Origin: Chloroflexota bacterium
GTDB taxonomy: Bacteria; Chloroflexota; Anaerolineae; Ardenticatenales; Ardenticatenaceae
Direction: 5' to 3'
Length of the DNA stretch: 5,787 nucleotides
Assembly: GCA_003520455.1 (NCBI GenBank)
Contig: DOUV01000963.1
Coordinates: 1-5,787 of the forward strand
Part shown: positions 1-5,106 of the stretch, piece by piece
Position numbering within the stretch: the first letter of the stretch is position 1
Layout of the letters: each line of letters begins with the position of its first letter
Program-made: the position numbers and the translations under genes
Notes under the pieces: model-generated
The model's database searches: none
What the model saw: the letters and a program-made list of their open reading frames with translations, nothing else
Told to the model about the DNA's origin: nothing

Positions 1-36
1 GACCGGCGCACTCGCAGTCATTTCGGACGATATGTT

Positions 37-261
37 TCAGCCGCAGCCACAGCCCCCGGCTCCGCACCCGCAGCCGCTGGCCGGGCCGGCCAGGGCCCCG
101 CTACCCGTGGCGCGGGTTGGCGCCGCAATCAGCGAGAGCTTCCGAGTGGTGTTTTCGCTGCCGCAGGCCAGACAGCGGATAGGCTCGTCGGCCTGGCCAA
201 TCTTGCGGAGGGTATCGAAGGTCTGGAGGCAATCGAGGCAGACATATTCGTAAAGTGGCAT
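37..261 (-). CDS. FmdB-family zinc-ribbon protein with Gly/Cys-rich tail
   Basis: The 74-residue protein begins MPLYEYVCLDC, the hallmark start of the FmdB/CxxC_CxxC_SSSS regulatory-type zinc ribbon. Two CxxC knuckles (C8/C11 and C30/C33) should bind one zinc ion. The family is widespread, small and cytosolic; its molecular role is poorly defined (named after a putative regulator of formamidase genes), so no function is assigned. After the ribbon comes a low-complexity Ala/Gly linker, and the protein ends GCGCGAGGCGCG (residues 63-74), adding four cysteines (64, 66, 71, 73). Gly/Cys-rich or Ser-rich tails occur in this family, but this one is notably regular. The ATG at 261 has a GAAGGAA-type ribosome site about nine bases upstream (complement of 271-275) and a strong promoter further up. 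It is transcribed divergently from tldD. Family assignment is firm; function is unknown. Confidence 0.9.
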   Translation of the reverse strand: MPLYEYVCLDCLQTFDTLRKIGQADEPIRCLACGSENTTRKLSLIAAPTRATGSGALAGPASGCGCGAGGCGCG

Positions 262-293
262 CGGTCGTGTTCCTTCAGCGTTATGATGGGCAG

Positions 294-322
294 ATTCTAT
301 GAGCGCTCCCGCCCAGCGTCAA
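294..322 (-). promoter_or_regulatory. Sigma70-type promoter driving fmdB
   Basis: Read on the minus strand there is TTGACG (complement of 317-322), a spacer of exactly 17 bases, and TAGAAT (complement of 294-299). Each hexamer matches the consensus at five of six positions. It lies 33 bases upstream of the fmdB ATG and predicts a transcription start near 287, giving a leader of about 26 bases that contains the ribosome site. This is seen in the sequence; activity is inferred. Confidence 0.7.
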
Positions 323-385
323 GTCGGGCAGGAACCCTTTCAGGCCCGCGGCGGGGAGTGCGTTCCGACGACCAGATGAGCGCTC
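299..385. repeat. Pair of ATGAGCGCTC repeats (palindrome GAGCGCTC), possible operators
   Basis: The ten-base word ATGAGCGCTC occurs at 299-308 and again at 376-385, start to start 77 bases apart, both inside the fmdB/tldD divergent spacer. Each copy contains the perfect 8-bp palindrome GAGCGCTC. The first copy abuts the -10 box of the fmdB promoter and lies in its spacer; the second is just upstream of the tldD ribosome site. This placement would suit a dimeric repressor acting on both genes, but two short GC-rich palindromes can also occur by chance. Confidence 0.35.
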
Positions 386-401
386 GCGACGCAAGGGCGC
401 T

Positions 402-408
402 GAGGAGG
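402..408 (+). promoter_or_regulatory. Ribosome binding site that sets the tldD start
   Basis: GAGGAGG is a near-perfect Shine-Dalgarno. It ends one base before the first in-frame GTG (410), too close for initiation, but seven bases before the next GTG (416), which is the normal distance. An in-frame TGA at 401-403 excludes any start further upstream. The site therefore favours 416 as the tldD start. Confidence 0.7.
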
Positions 409-415
409 CGTGAAA

Positions 416-1882
416 GTGCGAGTCTACACCGACCGGGCGCTGGACGTCGCTCGAGGCAACGGCGCCAGCTACGCCGACATTCGGATCACGCGGCGCGTCA
501 CCCAGTCGCTCCAGGTGCGCAACGGAGTCATCGAAGCGGTGCAGGAGCAGACCGACGAGGGTTTCGGTGTCCGAGTGCTGGTGAACGGTGCCTGGGGCTT
601 CGCGTCGAGCTACCTGATCGAGATCGATGAGATTGACCGGGTGGTCATCGATCAGGTCTTTCGCATCGCCGAGGCCAGCGCGTTGCTCCAGCGCCGGCCA
701 GTGCGGTTGGGCCCGCGGGTGACCAGCAGCGGGCGCTACGTGACGCCGCACCAGATTGATCCCTTCAGCGTACCGCTCGAAGACAAGCTCGCCGTGTTGG
801 TCGCTGCGGACGAGGCAATGCGCCGGATTCCGGGGATCACGATCACCAGTGGCAATATGATTTTCATTCGCGAGGACAAGACCTTCGCAAACAGCGAGGG
901 CGCCTATGTCGAGCAGACGATCTTCGAGAGTGGGGCCGGCATCGAGGCCACGGCCGTAGCGGAGGGGGAGGTCCAACGCCGCAGCTACCCCAATACCTTC
1001 GCCCGCCACCAGGTGACCGGTGGGTATGAGGCCGTCCAGGGGTGGGACCTGGTGGGGCATGCCGAACAGGTTGCCGAGGAGGCGGTCGAATTGCTCTCGG
1101 CCGAGGTGGCGCCGGAGGGCATGTTCGACATCATCCTTGGACCTACCCAGCTCGCGCTCCAGATTCACGAGAGTTGCGGCCACCCCATCGAGCTCGACCG
1201 TGTCTTCGGCACCGAGGCCGCCTATGCCGGCACGAGCTTCCTGACGCCCGATAAGTATCGTGACTTCCGCTACGGCTCCGAGCTCGTCAACATCGTGGCA
1301 GATGCGACGGTACCGCGAGGCCTGGGGACCTTCGGCTGGGATGACGAGGGGGTCCCGGCCCAGCGGACCGACATCATCAAGGATGGTCTCTTCGTGGGCT
1401 ACCTGACCTCGCGCGAGACGGCGCAGCAGCTCTACGAGATCAACCCGGCGGCGCCGGCGACCTCCAACGGCACCATGCGGGCCGACGGGTGGAATCGGAT
1501 CCCGCTGATTCGGATGACCAATATCAACCTGTTGCCGGGTGAGTGGGAGTTCGACGATCTGGTCGCCGACACGGACCGTGGGCTCTACCTGGAGATGAAC
1601 CGCTCCTGGAGCATCGACGACAAGCGCTTGAACTTTCAATTCGGCACCGAGGTCGCGCGCGAGATTACGGGCGGCAAATTCGGCAGGCTCTACAGGAATG
1701 CGATCTACACCGGGATCACCCCTGAGTTCTGGCGACGGTGCGACGCGATCTGCAACGAGCGCTACTGGGATGTCTGGGGCACGCCCAACTGCGGCAAGGG
1801 CCAGCCACCCCAGTTCGCCCACGTCGGGCATGGCGCCTCGCCGGCCCGTTTCCGGGGAATTCGGGTCTTTGGTGTCAGGTAA
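416..1882 (+). CDS. tldD: TldD zinc metallopeptidase subunit
   Basis: The protein is 488 residues from the GTG at 416; E. coli TldD is about 481. An N-terminal PmbA/TldD domain begins with GASYADIR (16-23) and GFGVRVLVNGAWGFA (49-63). The zinc-peptidase motif is HESCGH (251-256), the HExxxH signature: His251 and His256 bind the metal and Glu252 is catalytic. The C-terminal domain carries NCGKGQP; its Cys459 corresponds to the cysteine conserved in TldD as a further metal ligand. In E. coli, TldD and TldE form a cytosolic heterodimer that threads unstructured peptides into an inner chamber. It removes the microcin B17 leader and degrades the antitoxin CcdA. The gene precedes tldE with a 119-base gap and should be co-transcribed with it. 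I saw no convincing plus-strand promoter in the 154-base upstream spacer. All key residues are present and nothing suggests damage. The native substrate is unknown. The alternative start at 410 would add two residues. Confidence 0.95.
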   Translation: MRVYTDRALDVARGNGASYADIRITRRVTQSLQVRNGVIEAVQEQTDEGFGVRVLVNGAWGFASSYLIEIDEIDRVVIDQVFRIAEASALLQRRPVRLGPRVTSSGRYVTPHQIDPFSVPLEDKLAVLVAADEAMRRIPGITITSGNMIFIREDKTFANSEGAYVEQTIFESGAGIEATAVAEGEVQRRSYPNTFARHQVTGGYEAVQGWDLVGHAEQVAEEAVELLSAEVAPEGMFDIILGPTQLALQIHESCGHPIELDRVFGTEAAYAGTSFLTPDKYRDFRYGSELVNIVADATVPRGLGTFGWDDEGVPAQRTDIIKDGLFVGYLTSRETAQQLYEINPAAPATSNGTMRADGWNRIPLIRMTNINLLPGEWEFDDLVADTDRGLYLEMNRSWSIDDKRLNFQFGTEVAREITGGKFGRLYRNAIYTGITPEFWRRCDAICNERYWDVWGTPNCGKGQPPQFAHVGHGASPARFRGIRVFGVR

Positions 1883-1883
1883 C

Positions 1884-1897
1884 ACGTCTTGAGACGT
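1884..1897. repeat. 14-base inverted repeat just after the tldD stop
   Basis: ACGTCT-TG-AGACGT begins one base after the tldD stop codon. As RNA it would be a 5-bp stem with a TTGA tetraloop. It is not followed by a T-run, so it does not look like a terminator. It could be a processing or stability hairpin between tldD and tldE, or chance. Confidence 0.3.
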
Positions 1898-1977
1898 TTG
1901 AGGATGGGGCCGGGGAACTGAGGGAATTCATCTCCTCGGGTGTCGTGGACGGCGATGCTCCACGTCCAGATCCCTCG

Positions 1978-1997
1978 GTTCCCTTTCTGGAGGGAAC
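1978..1997 (+). promoter_or_regulatory. Stem-loop sequestering the tldE Shine-Dalgarno
   Basis: GTTCCCT (1978-1984) and AGGGAAC (1991-1997) are perfectly complementary. A further T-G wobble (1985/1990) closes a tetraloop TCTG. The tldE ribosome site GGAGGG (1989-1994), seven bases before the ATG at 2002, lies wholly inside this hairpin. Folded, it would limit initiation on tldE, for example to adjust the TldD:TldE ratio. The pairing is visible; the regulatory role is inferred. Confidence 0.5.
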
Positions 1998-2001
1998 AAC
2001 G

Positions 2002-3345
2002 ATGCAAGGAATCGACCTCCTGCGCGAACTGGCTGAGCGCGTGCTGATGCGATCGCCTGCGGACGAGACCGAGGTGCTCTATCTGGGAGAGGATTCGTCC
2101 CTGACGCGCTTCGCCAACAATGAGATCCACCAAAACGTTGCCGAGACGAATCTCAGCCTGCAGGTGCGCGTGGTGGTGAGCGACAGTGTGGGTGTGGCCT
2201 CGACCAATTCGTTGCGCGACAAGGCCCTCGACGAAGTGGTTGACACGGCCATCAAGCTGGCCCAGGTGCAACCACCTCACCCGGAGTGGCCCGGGCTTCC
2301 CCGGCCCAGTGGGGTGCCGGTCCCGGTGGATGGCTTCGTCCACGCCACGGGGAGCGCTTCACCCAACGAGCGCGCGTCGATGATCGAGCGGGTCTGCCGG
2401 CCGGCAATCCGTACAGGACTGGTCGCCAGTGGTGCCCTCCAGACGGCGTCCCAAGAGCTGATGGTCGCCAACTCGCACGACATCTTTGTCTACTACCCCT
2501 CCACGTTCGCCGACTTTGTGACGGTGGTGATGGGCGATAGCGGCAGCGGCTACAGCCACCAGTCGAGCGCCGACGTAACGAACATCGACGTCGAAGCGCT
2601 CGGCCAGGCCGCCATCGAGAAGGCCCAGCGCAGCCGCGAGCCGATCGATCTCGAGCCGGGGCGCTATGACGTAGTGCTCGAGGAGTACGCGGTTGAGGAT
2701 ATGGTGCGGTTCATCAGCAGCCTGGGGCTCGGCGGACAGGCTTACCTGGAGGGGCGCAGTTTCGCCAGCCATCGGTTGGAGGAGAGAGTCACCGGCGAGC
2801 AGATCACGTTGATCGACAATGGCCTCGACCCTGATAGGCTGCCTCTCCCGGTTGATTTCGAGGGGGTGCCCCGCCAGCGGGTGATGTTGATCGAGAATGG
2901 TGTGGTCAGGAACGTCGTGTGGGACCATTACTGGGCCAACAAGTCCAAGAGCTTCCACAACACCGGCCACGCTCTGCCCGCACCCAATACGTACGGGCCG
3001 ATCCCAATCCACCTGCAGATGGCACCGGGCGAGACGCCCAAAAACGAATTGGTCAAGCAGATCGAGCACGGCCTGTGGGTGACGCGCTTCAACTATACGC
3101 GCACGGTTCACCCGATGAAAGTCATCGTCACCGGCCTGACGCGCGACGGGACCTTCCTGATCGAGAACGGTGAGATCGTCGCGCCGGTGAAGAATCTGCG
3201 CTTCACGGAAAGCTACCTCGAGGCCTTCGGCCGCGTCATCGCCGTGAGCCAGGAGCGGCGCTTGCTGAAGGGGTGGTACGGTGCCTCGCTGGTGCCGGCC
3301 GTGGCCCTCAAGGATTTCACCTTCACGGGCAAGACGGAATTCTGA
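2002..3345 (+). CDS. pmbA: TldE/PmbA, non-catalytic partner of TldD
   Basis: The protein is 447 residues from the ATG at 2002; E. coli PmbA/TldE is 450. It has the N-terminal PmbA/TldD domain (RFANNEIHQ at 36-44). The C-terminal domain includes NTGHALPAPN (320-329), a segment starting GLWVTRFNYTRTVHPM at 357, TRDGTFLIENGE (380-391) and PVKNLRFTES (395-404), all typical of the family. Where TldD has HExxxH, this protein has LEEYAVED around 226-233 with no metal-binding histidines, as expected for the E subunit. The start is chosen because GGAGGG lies seven bases upstream and the length then matches the family. The same frame stays open back to 1738 inside tldD, but a start there would add 88 unrelated residues. 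It probably works as the heterodimer partner of the TldD encoded just upstream. No T-tailed terminator was seen after the stop. Confidence 0.95.
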   Translation: MQGIDLLRELAERVLMRSPADETEVLYLGEDSSLTRFANNEIHQNVAETNLSLQVRVVVSDSVGVASTNSLRDKALDEVVDTAIKLAQVQPPHPEWPGLPRPSGVPVPVDGFVHATGSASPNERASMIERVCRPAIRTGLVASGALQTASQELMVANSHDIFVYYPSTFADFVTVVMGDSGSGYSHQSSADVTNIDVEALGQAAIEKAQRSREPIDLEPGRYDVVLEEYAVEDMVRFISSLGLGGQAYLEGRSFASHRLEERVTGEQITLIDNGLDPDRLPLPVDFEGVPRQRVMLIENGVVRNVVWDHYWANKSKSFHNTGHALPAPNTYGPIPIHLQMAPGETPKNELVKQIEHGLWVTRFNYTRTVHPMKVIVTGLTRDGTFLIENGEIVAPVKNLRFTESYLEAFGRVIAVSQERRLLKGWYGASLVPAVALKDFTFTGKTEF

Positions 3346-3361
3346 CGCAGGAGATCTCCAG

Positions 3362-3457
3362 TTATCGGGCCAACCGCCAATCCCAACGCGCCGCGACGCG
3401 CTGCAGGTCGAGAAGGTACTTGGTGTCGCCCCCCTTCACATTCGGCGGATAGAGTGA
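3362..3457 (-). pseudogene. Possible decayed 3' end of an unidentified gene
   Basis: On the minus strand a frame open from 3457 to a TAA at 3364-3362 encodes about 31 residues, including GGDTKYLLDLQRVAARWDW near its end. In the 22 codons from this GGD to the stop, 18 have G or C at the third position, like the genuine GC-rich genes to the left. This and the regular pattern of hydrophobic and charged residues suggest formerly coding sequence. An in-frame TGA lies immediately upstream, and no ribosome site or normal-length gene is present. I do not recognise the family. It could also be chance in GC-rich DNA. Confidence 0.22.
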
Positions 3458-3525
3458 TCACCGAGTACTCCTCCTACGCTCCACCTTGTTCACGGTCATC
3501 TACGGGCCATTCGGCGAAAAGTCCG

Positions 3526-3562
3526 AGAAGAGAAAGTGGGCACCTCAACGTGGGGTGGCCAC
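3526..3562 (-). terminator. Probable intrinsic terminator of the metallolyase gene
   Basis: Read on the minus strand, 21 bases after the stop codon, GTGG-C-CACC pairs with GGTG-C-CCAC. This gives two 4-bp helices around a single C/C mismatch and a nine-base loop. It is followed at once by TTTCTCTTCT (complement of 3526-3535), a T-rich tract. Geometry and position fit a rho-independent terminator, although the stem is interrupted and the T-tract is impure. Confidence 0.5.
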
Positions 3563-3583
3563 TACTCAGAAACAGGGCGGCGG

Positions 3584-4786
3584 TCACACACCGTGAAGCA
3601 CATCACCGAGAATAGTACGAAATTCATCGTCGGTGATTGCCCGACGATGCGCGATTGAAAACTCTTTCACGCGGGTCAGCACCTGTTCAATTTGTGGCTC
3701 GGTGGCCTCTAAACCGAGGCGCTCCATCGTATGTATAATCGAGAAGCGCCCACTCTTCTTGCCGAGGATGACGGCGCGTTCCAGACCGACCAACGCCGGT
3801 TCGTAGGGCTCGACAGAGGGAGGCGAGGTCAGCAACTGCTGCACAACGCCGCCTGACTCACGGGTGAAAATCCGGCGGCCGACCACCGGTTTGCTGAGTG
3901 AGAGTCTCAAGCCGCTTAATTCTTCCACCAGTTGGGCCGTTTCCGCCAGTCTCTCGGTACGAACCCCGGTGTCGGCTCCATAGAGGAATTCTAGGGTGGC
4001 TACTACCTCGGCCAGGTCCACGTTCCCAGCGCGTTCCCCTAGACAGTTGATGCTGACGTGAACACAGTGGGCCCCGGCCTTTAAAGCGGCGATGCTATTG
4101 GCCAGTGCCAGGCCAAAGTCGTTGTGGCAGTGAACGGCTAGAGGGACACCAACCCAGTTGCGAATTTGGTCAGTGAGGTAGCCGATGGCCTCTGGCGTGG
4201 TGACGCCGATGGTATCAACGACGACAATCTCGTCTGCTCCGCCCTTCTCGACCGCTTCTGTGATGATCTGCTCGGCAAAATTAAGATCGGCGCGGGTGAG
4301 GTCTACCGGCATGAAGGCAACTTTCAAGCCCAAATCCTGGGCGCGTGCCAGGGCCTCGCGCATCCGCCTAATCACGCGCTCACGCGTCAGGCCGTAGGCC
4401 GCCATCTTCAAGTCGCTGACCGAAATCTCCAGGATCACCTGTCGAACGGCACAGCTAGCGTTCACTTCGACATCACTCGGCAGGCAGCGGCCAAAGCCCC
4501 ATACCTCAGCACGCAAGCCAGCGTTGGCAACCGCGGCCACACCCTCGCGATCATCGAGCGAGGTGACGGGAAAACCGGCCTCGATCCGCTGCACGCCGAG
4601 AGCGTCCAGAGCCCGCGCAATCTGCAAACGAGTATCGATCTCGAACACCACGCCTGGCGTCTGTTCACCGTCACGCAGCGTCACGTCGTGCAGGATCACC
4701 CGTGGGGGTACCTGGCTTACCTGCCGTACCTCAGGGATGCTGTTGAGCGGGCTCAACTGTACTCCTTCTCTCCGCGCTTCTAACAT
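3584..4786 (-). CDS. DRE-TIM metallolyase, homocitrate/isopropylmalate synthase-like, atypical active site
   Basis: This 400-residue protein is a TIM-barrel enzyme of the HMGL-like (DRE-TIM metallolyase) superfamily. LRDGEQT (37-43) supplies Arg38, the metal ligand Asp39 and Glu41. HCHND (219-223) supplies metal ligands His219 and His221. GERAGN (250-255) is the signature of the isopropylmalate/homocitrate synthase branch. LGKKSG (341-346) marks the C-terminal subdomain. There is no C-terminal LeuA regulatory domain, so the length fits NifV-type or other short members. Members normally condense acetyl-CoA with a 2-oxoacid. Here the usual FTHxxGIH segment reads FTRESGGV (307-314), and the tyrosine that follows eleven residues later is Val325, so the catalytic His and Tyr appear missing. 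Substrate and product are therefore uncertain, and no gene symbol is given. The ATG at 4786 follows AAGGGAG by four bases. A TTG at codon 11, with GAAGGAG five bases before it, is a credible alternative start. A terminator-like hairpin follows the gene. Confidence 0.88.
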   Translation of the reverse strand: MLEARREGVQLSPLNSIPEVRQVSQVPPRVILHDVTLRDGEQTPGVVFEIDTRLQIARALDALGVQRIEAGFPVTSLDDREGVAAVANAGLRAEVWGFGRCLPSDVEVNASCAVRQVILEISVSDLKMAAYGLTRERVIRRMREALARAQDLGLKVAFMPVDLTRADLNFAEQIITEAVEKGGADEIVVVDTIGVTTPEAIGYLTDQIRNWVGVPLAVHCHNDFGLALANSIAALKAGAHCVHVSINCLGERAGNVDLAEVVATLEFLYGADTGVRTERLAETAQLVEELSGLRLSLSKPVVGRRIFTRESGGVVQQLLTSPPSVEPYEPALVGLERAVILGKKSGRFSIIHTMERLGLEATEPQIEQVLTRVKEFSIAHRRAITDDEFRTILGDVLHGV

Positions 4787-5055
4787 GTTGCTCCCTTCTT
4801 CGGTAGAATCACATCGTCTGGCCCACGCAGTCTTTCAACCCCGTCCAGGCCGCTTTCGCCAAACCGCTTCAGCTAGATGCCAGCCGTTTTCTCGCACAAC
4901 CTCATCTCTTTGGCGATGACTCGTACCCACTTTCCTTCGCTAGTGTGCTGAATGATCTGTACACGTTTCTTCAATCGTGGATTGGGTATACTGAGCGCAA
5001 GGTCGGCTGGACGTGAACAACTTGGGCACTCTGTTGGACCGTTCACCGCCGGCAC
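4780..5055 (-). pseudogene. Broken helix-turn-helix gene, IS630-type transposase N-terminal remnant
   Basis: On the minus strand one frame encodes PRLKKRVQIIQ, then VRVIAKEMRLCEKTAGI (a helix-turn-helix), an amber TAG at 4875-4873, and then LKRFGESGLDGVERL. This is the pattern of HTH domains in IS630-family transposases and related proteins, which continue W-L-K-R-F and then a GRP-rich linker; the TAG sits exactly where Trp is expected (TGG to TAG). The catalytic DDE domain is absent: after the linker the frame ends at TAG 4782-4780, overlapping the ATG of the metallolyase gene. The recognisable part is roughly 4983-4827. The part upstream to the ATG at 5055 shows no similarity I can name, so the 5' limit is arbitrary. 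G+C is lower here than in the left half. It could instead have been a small DNA-binding regulator, but with the stop codon it is unlikely to be functional. Confidence 0.55.
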
Positions 5056-5073
5056 CCTTTATGCGCAGCATGA

Positions 5074-5086
5074 ATGGTCCGACCAT
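5074..5086. repeat. 13-base palindrome downstream of the MFS gene
   Basis: ATGGTC-C-GACCAT is a perfect inverted repeat about a single central base, 20 bases beyond the MFS stop codon on the minus strand. No T-run follows, so it is not a typical terminator. It could be a protein-binding site, a weak hairpin, a remnant of an insertion-sequence end, or chance. Confidence 0.3.
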
Positions 5087-5106
5087 CAATACAGTCTGGC
5101 CCTTGC

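Larger units (their letters stand above)
3346..3583. other. Convergent intergenic spacer
   Basis: These 238 bases separate the converging tldE and metallolyase genes. They hold a 10-bp palindrome GGAGATCTCC (3350-3359) just after the tldE stop, a short coding-like stretch on the minus strand (3362-3457), and a terminator-like hairpin at 3536-3562. I see no intact gene and no RNA gene. Confidence 0.6.

Noticed and set aside
1..21. A possible next gene on the minus strand starting at the ATG complement of 19-21, 15 bases after fmdB.
   Set aside because: Only seven codons are visible and there is no convincing Shine-Dalgarno, so it cannot be supported.
282..287. TATGAT on the plus strand as a -10 box for tldD.
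   Set aside because: No acceptable -35 hexamer lies 16-18 bases upstream.
281..1885. A 534-codon open frame antisense to tldD.
   Set aside because: It mirrors the high-GC tldD gene. Its translation is Arg/Asp/Val-rich without recognisable domains, while the opposite strand encodes a complete, motif-perfect TldD. Long antisense frames are normal in GC-rich genes.
1738..2001. Upstream extension of the tldE frame into tldD.
   Set aside because: The extension overlaps tldD by 145 bases, shows no family similarity, and the ATG at 2002 has a proper ribosome site and gives the expected protein length.
2359..3111. A 250-codon frame antisense to tldE.
   Set aside because: It is a shadow of tldE, with no ribosome site and no recognisable protein.
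3350..3359. GGAGATCTCC palindrome after the tldE stop as a terminator.
   Set aside because: As RNA it allows only a three-pair stem with a four-base loop, and no T-run follows.
3213..3461. An 82-codon minus-strand frame overlapping the tldE 3' end.
   Set aside because: Most of it is antisense to conserved tldE sequence. The coding-like signal in the spacer is in a different frame.
3511..3562. Resemblance of GGCGAAAAGT and AAAGTGGGCACC to IS21-type terminal repeats.
   Set aside because: Only loosely similar, no transposase is present, and the stretch is better explained as the terminator hairpin of the metallolyase gene.
4166..4783. A 205-codon plus-strand frame antisense to the metallolyase.
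   Set aside because: It is a shadow of the gene on the other strand, which carries the clear superfamily motifs.
4808..4838. Possible promoter for the metallolyase: TTGAAA and TGTGAT on the minus strand.
   Set aside because: The spacer is 19 bases and the -10 matches only four of six positions, too weak to call.
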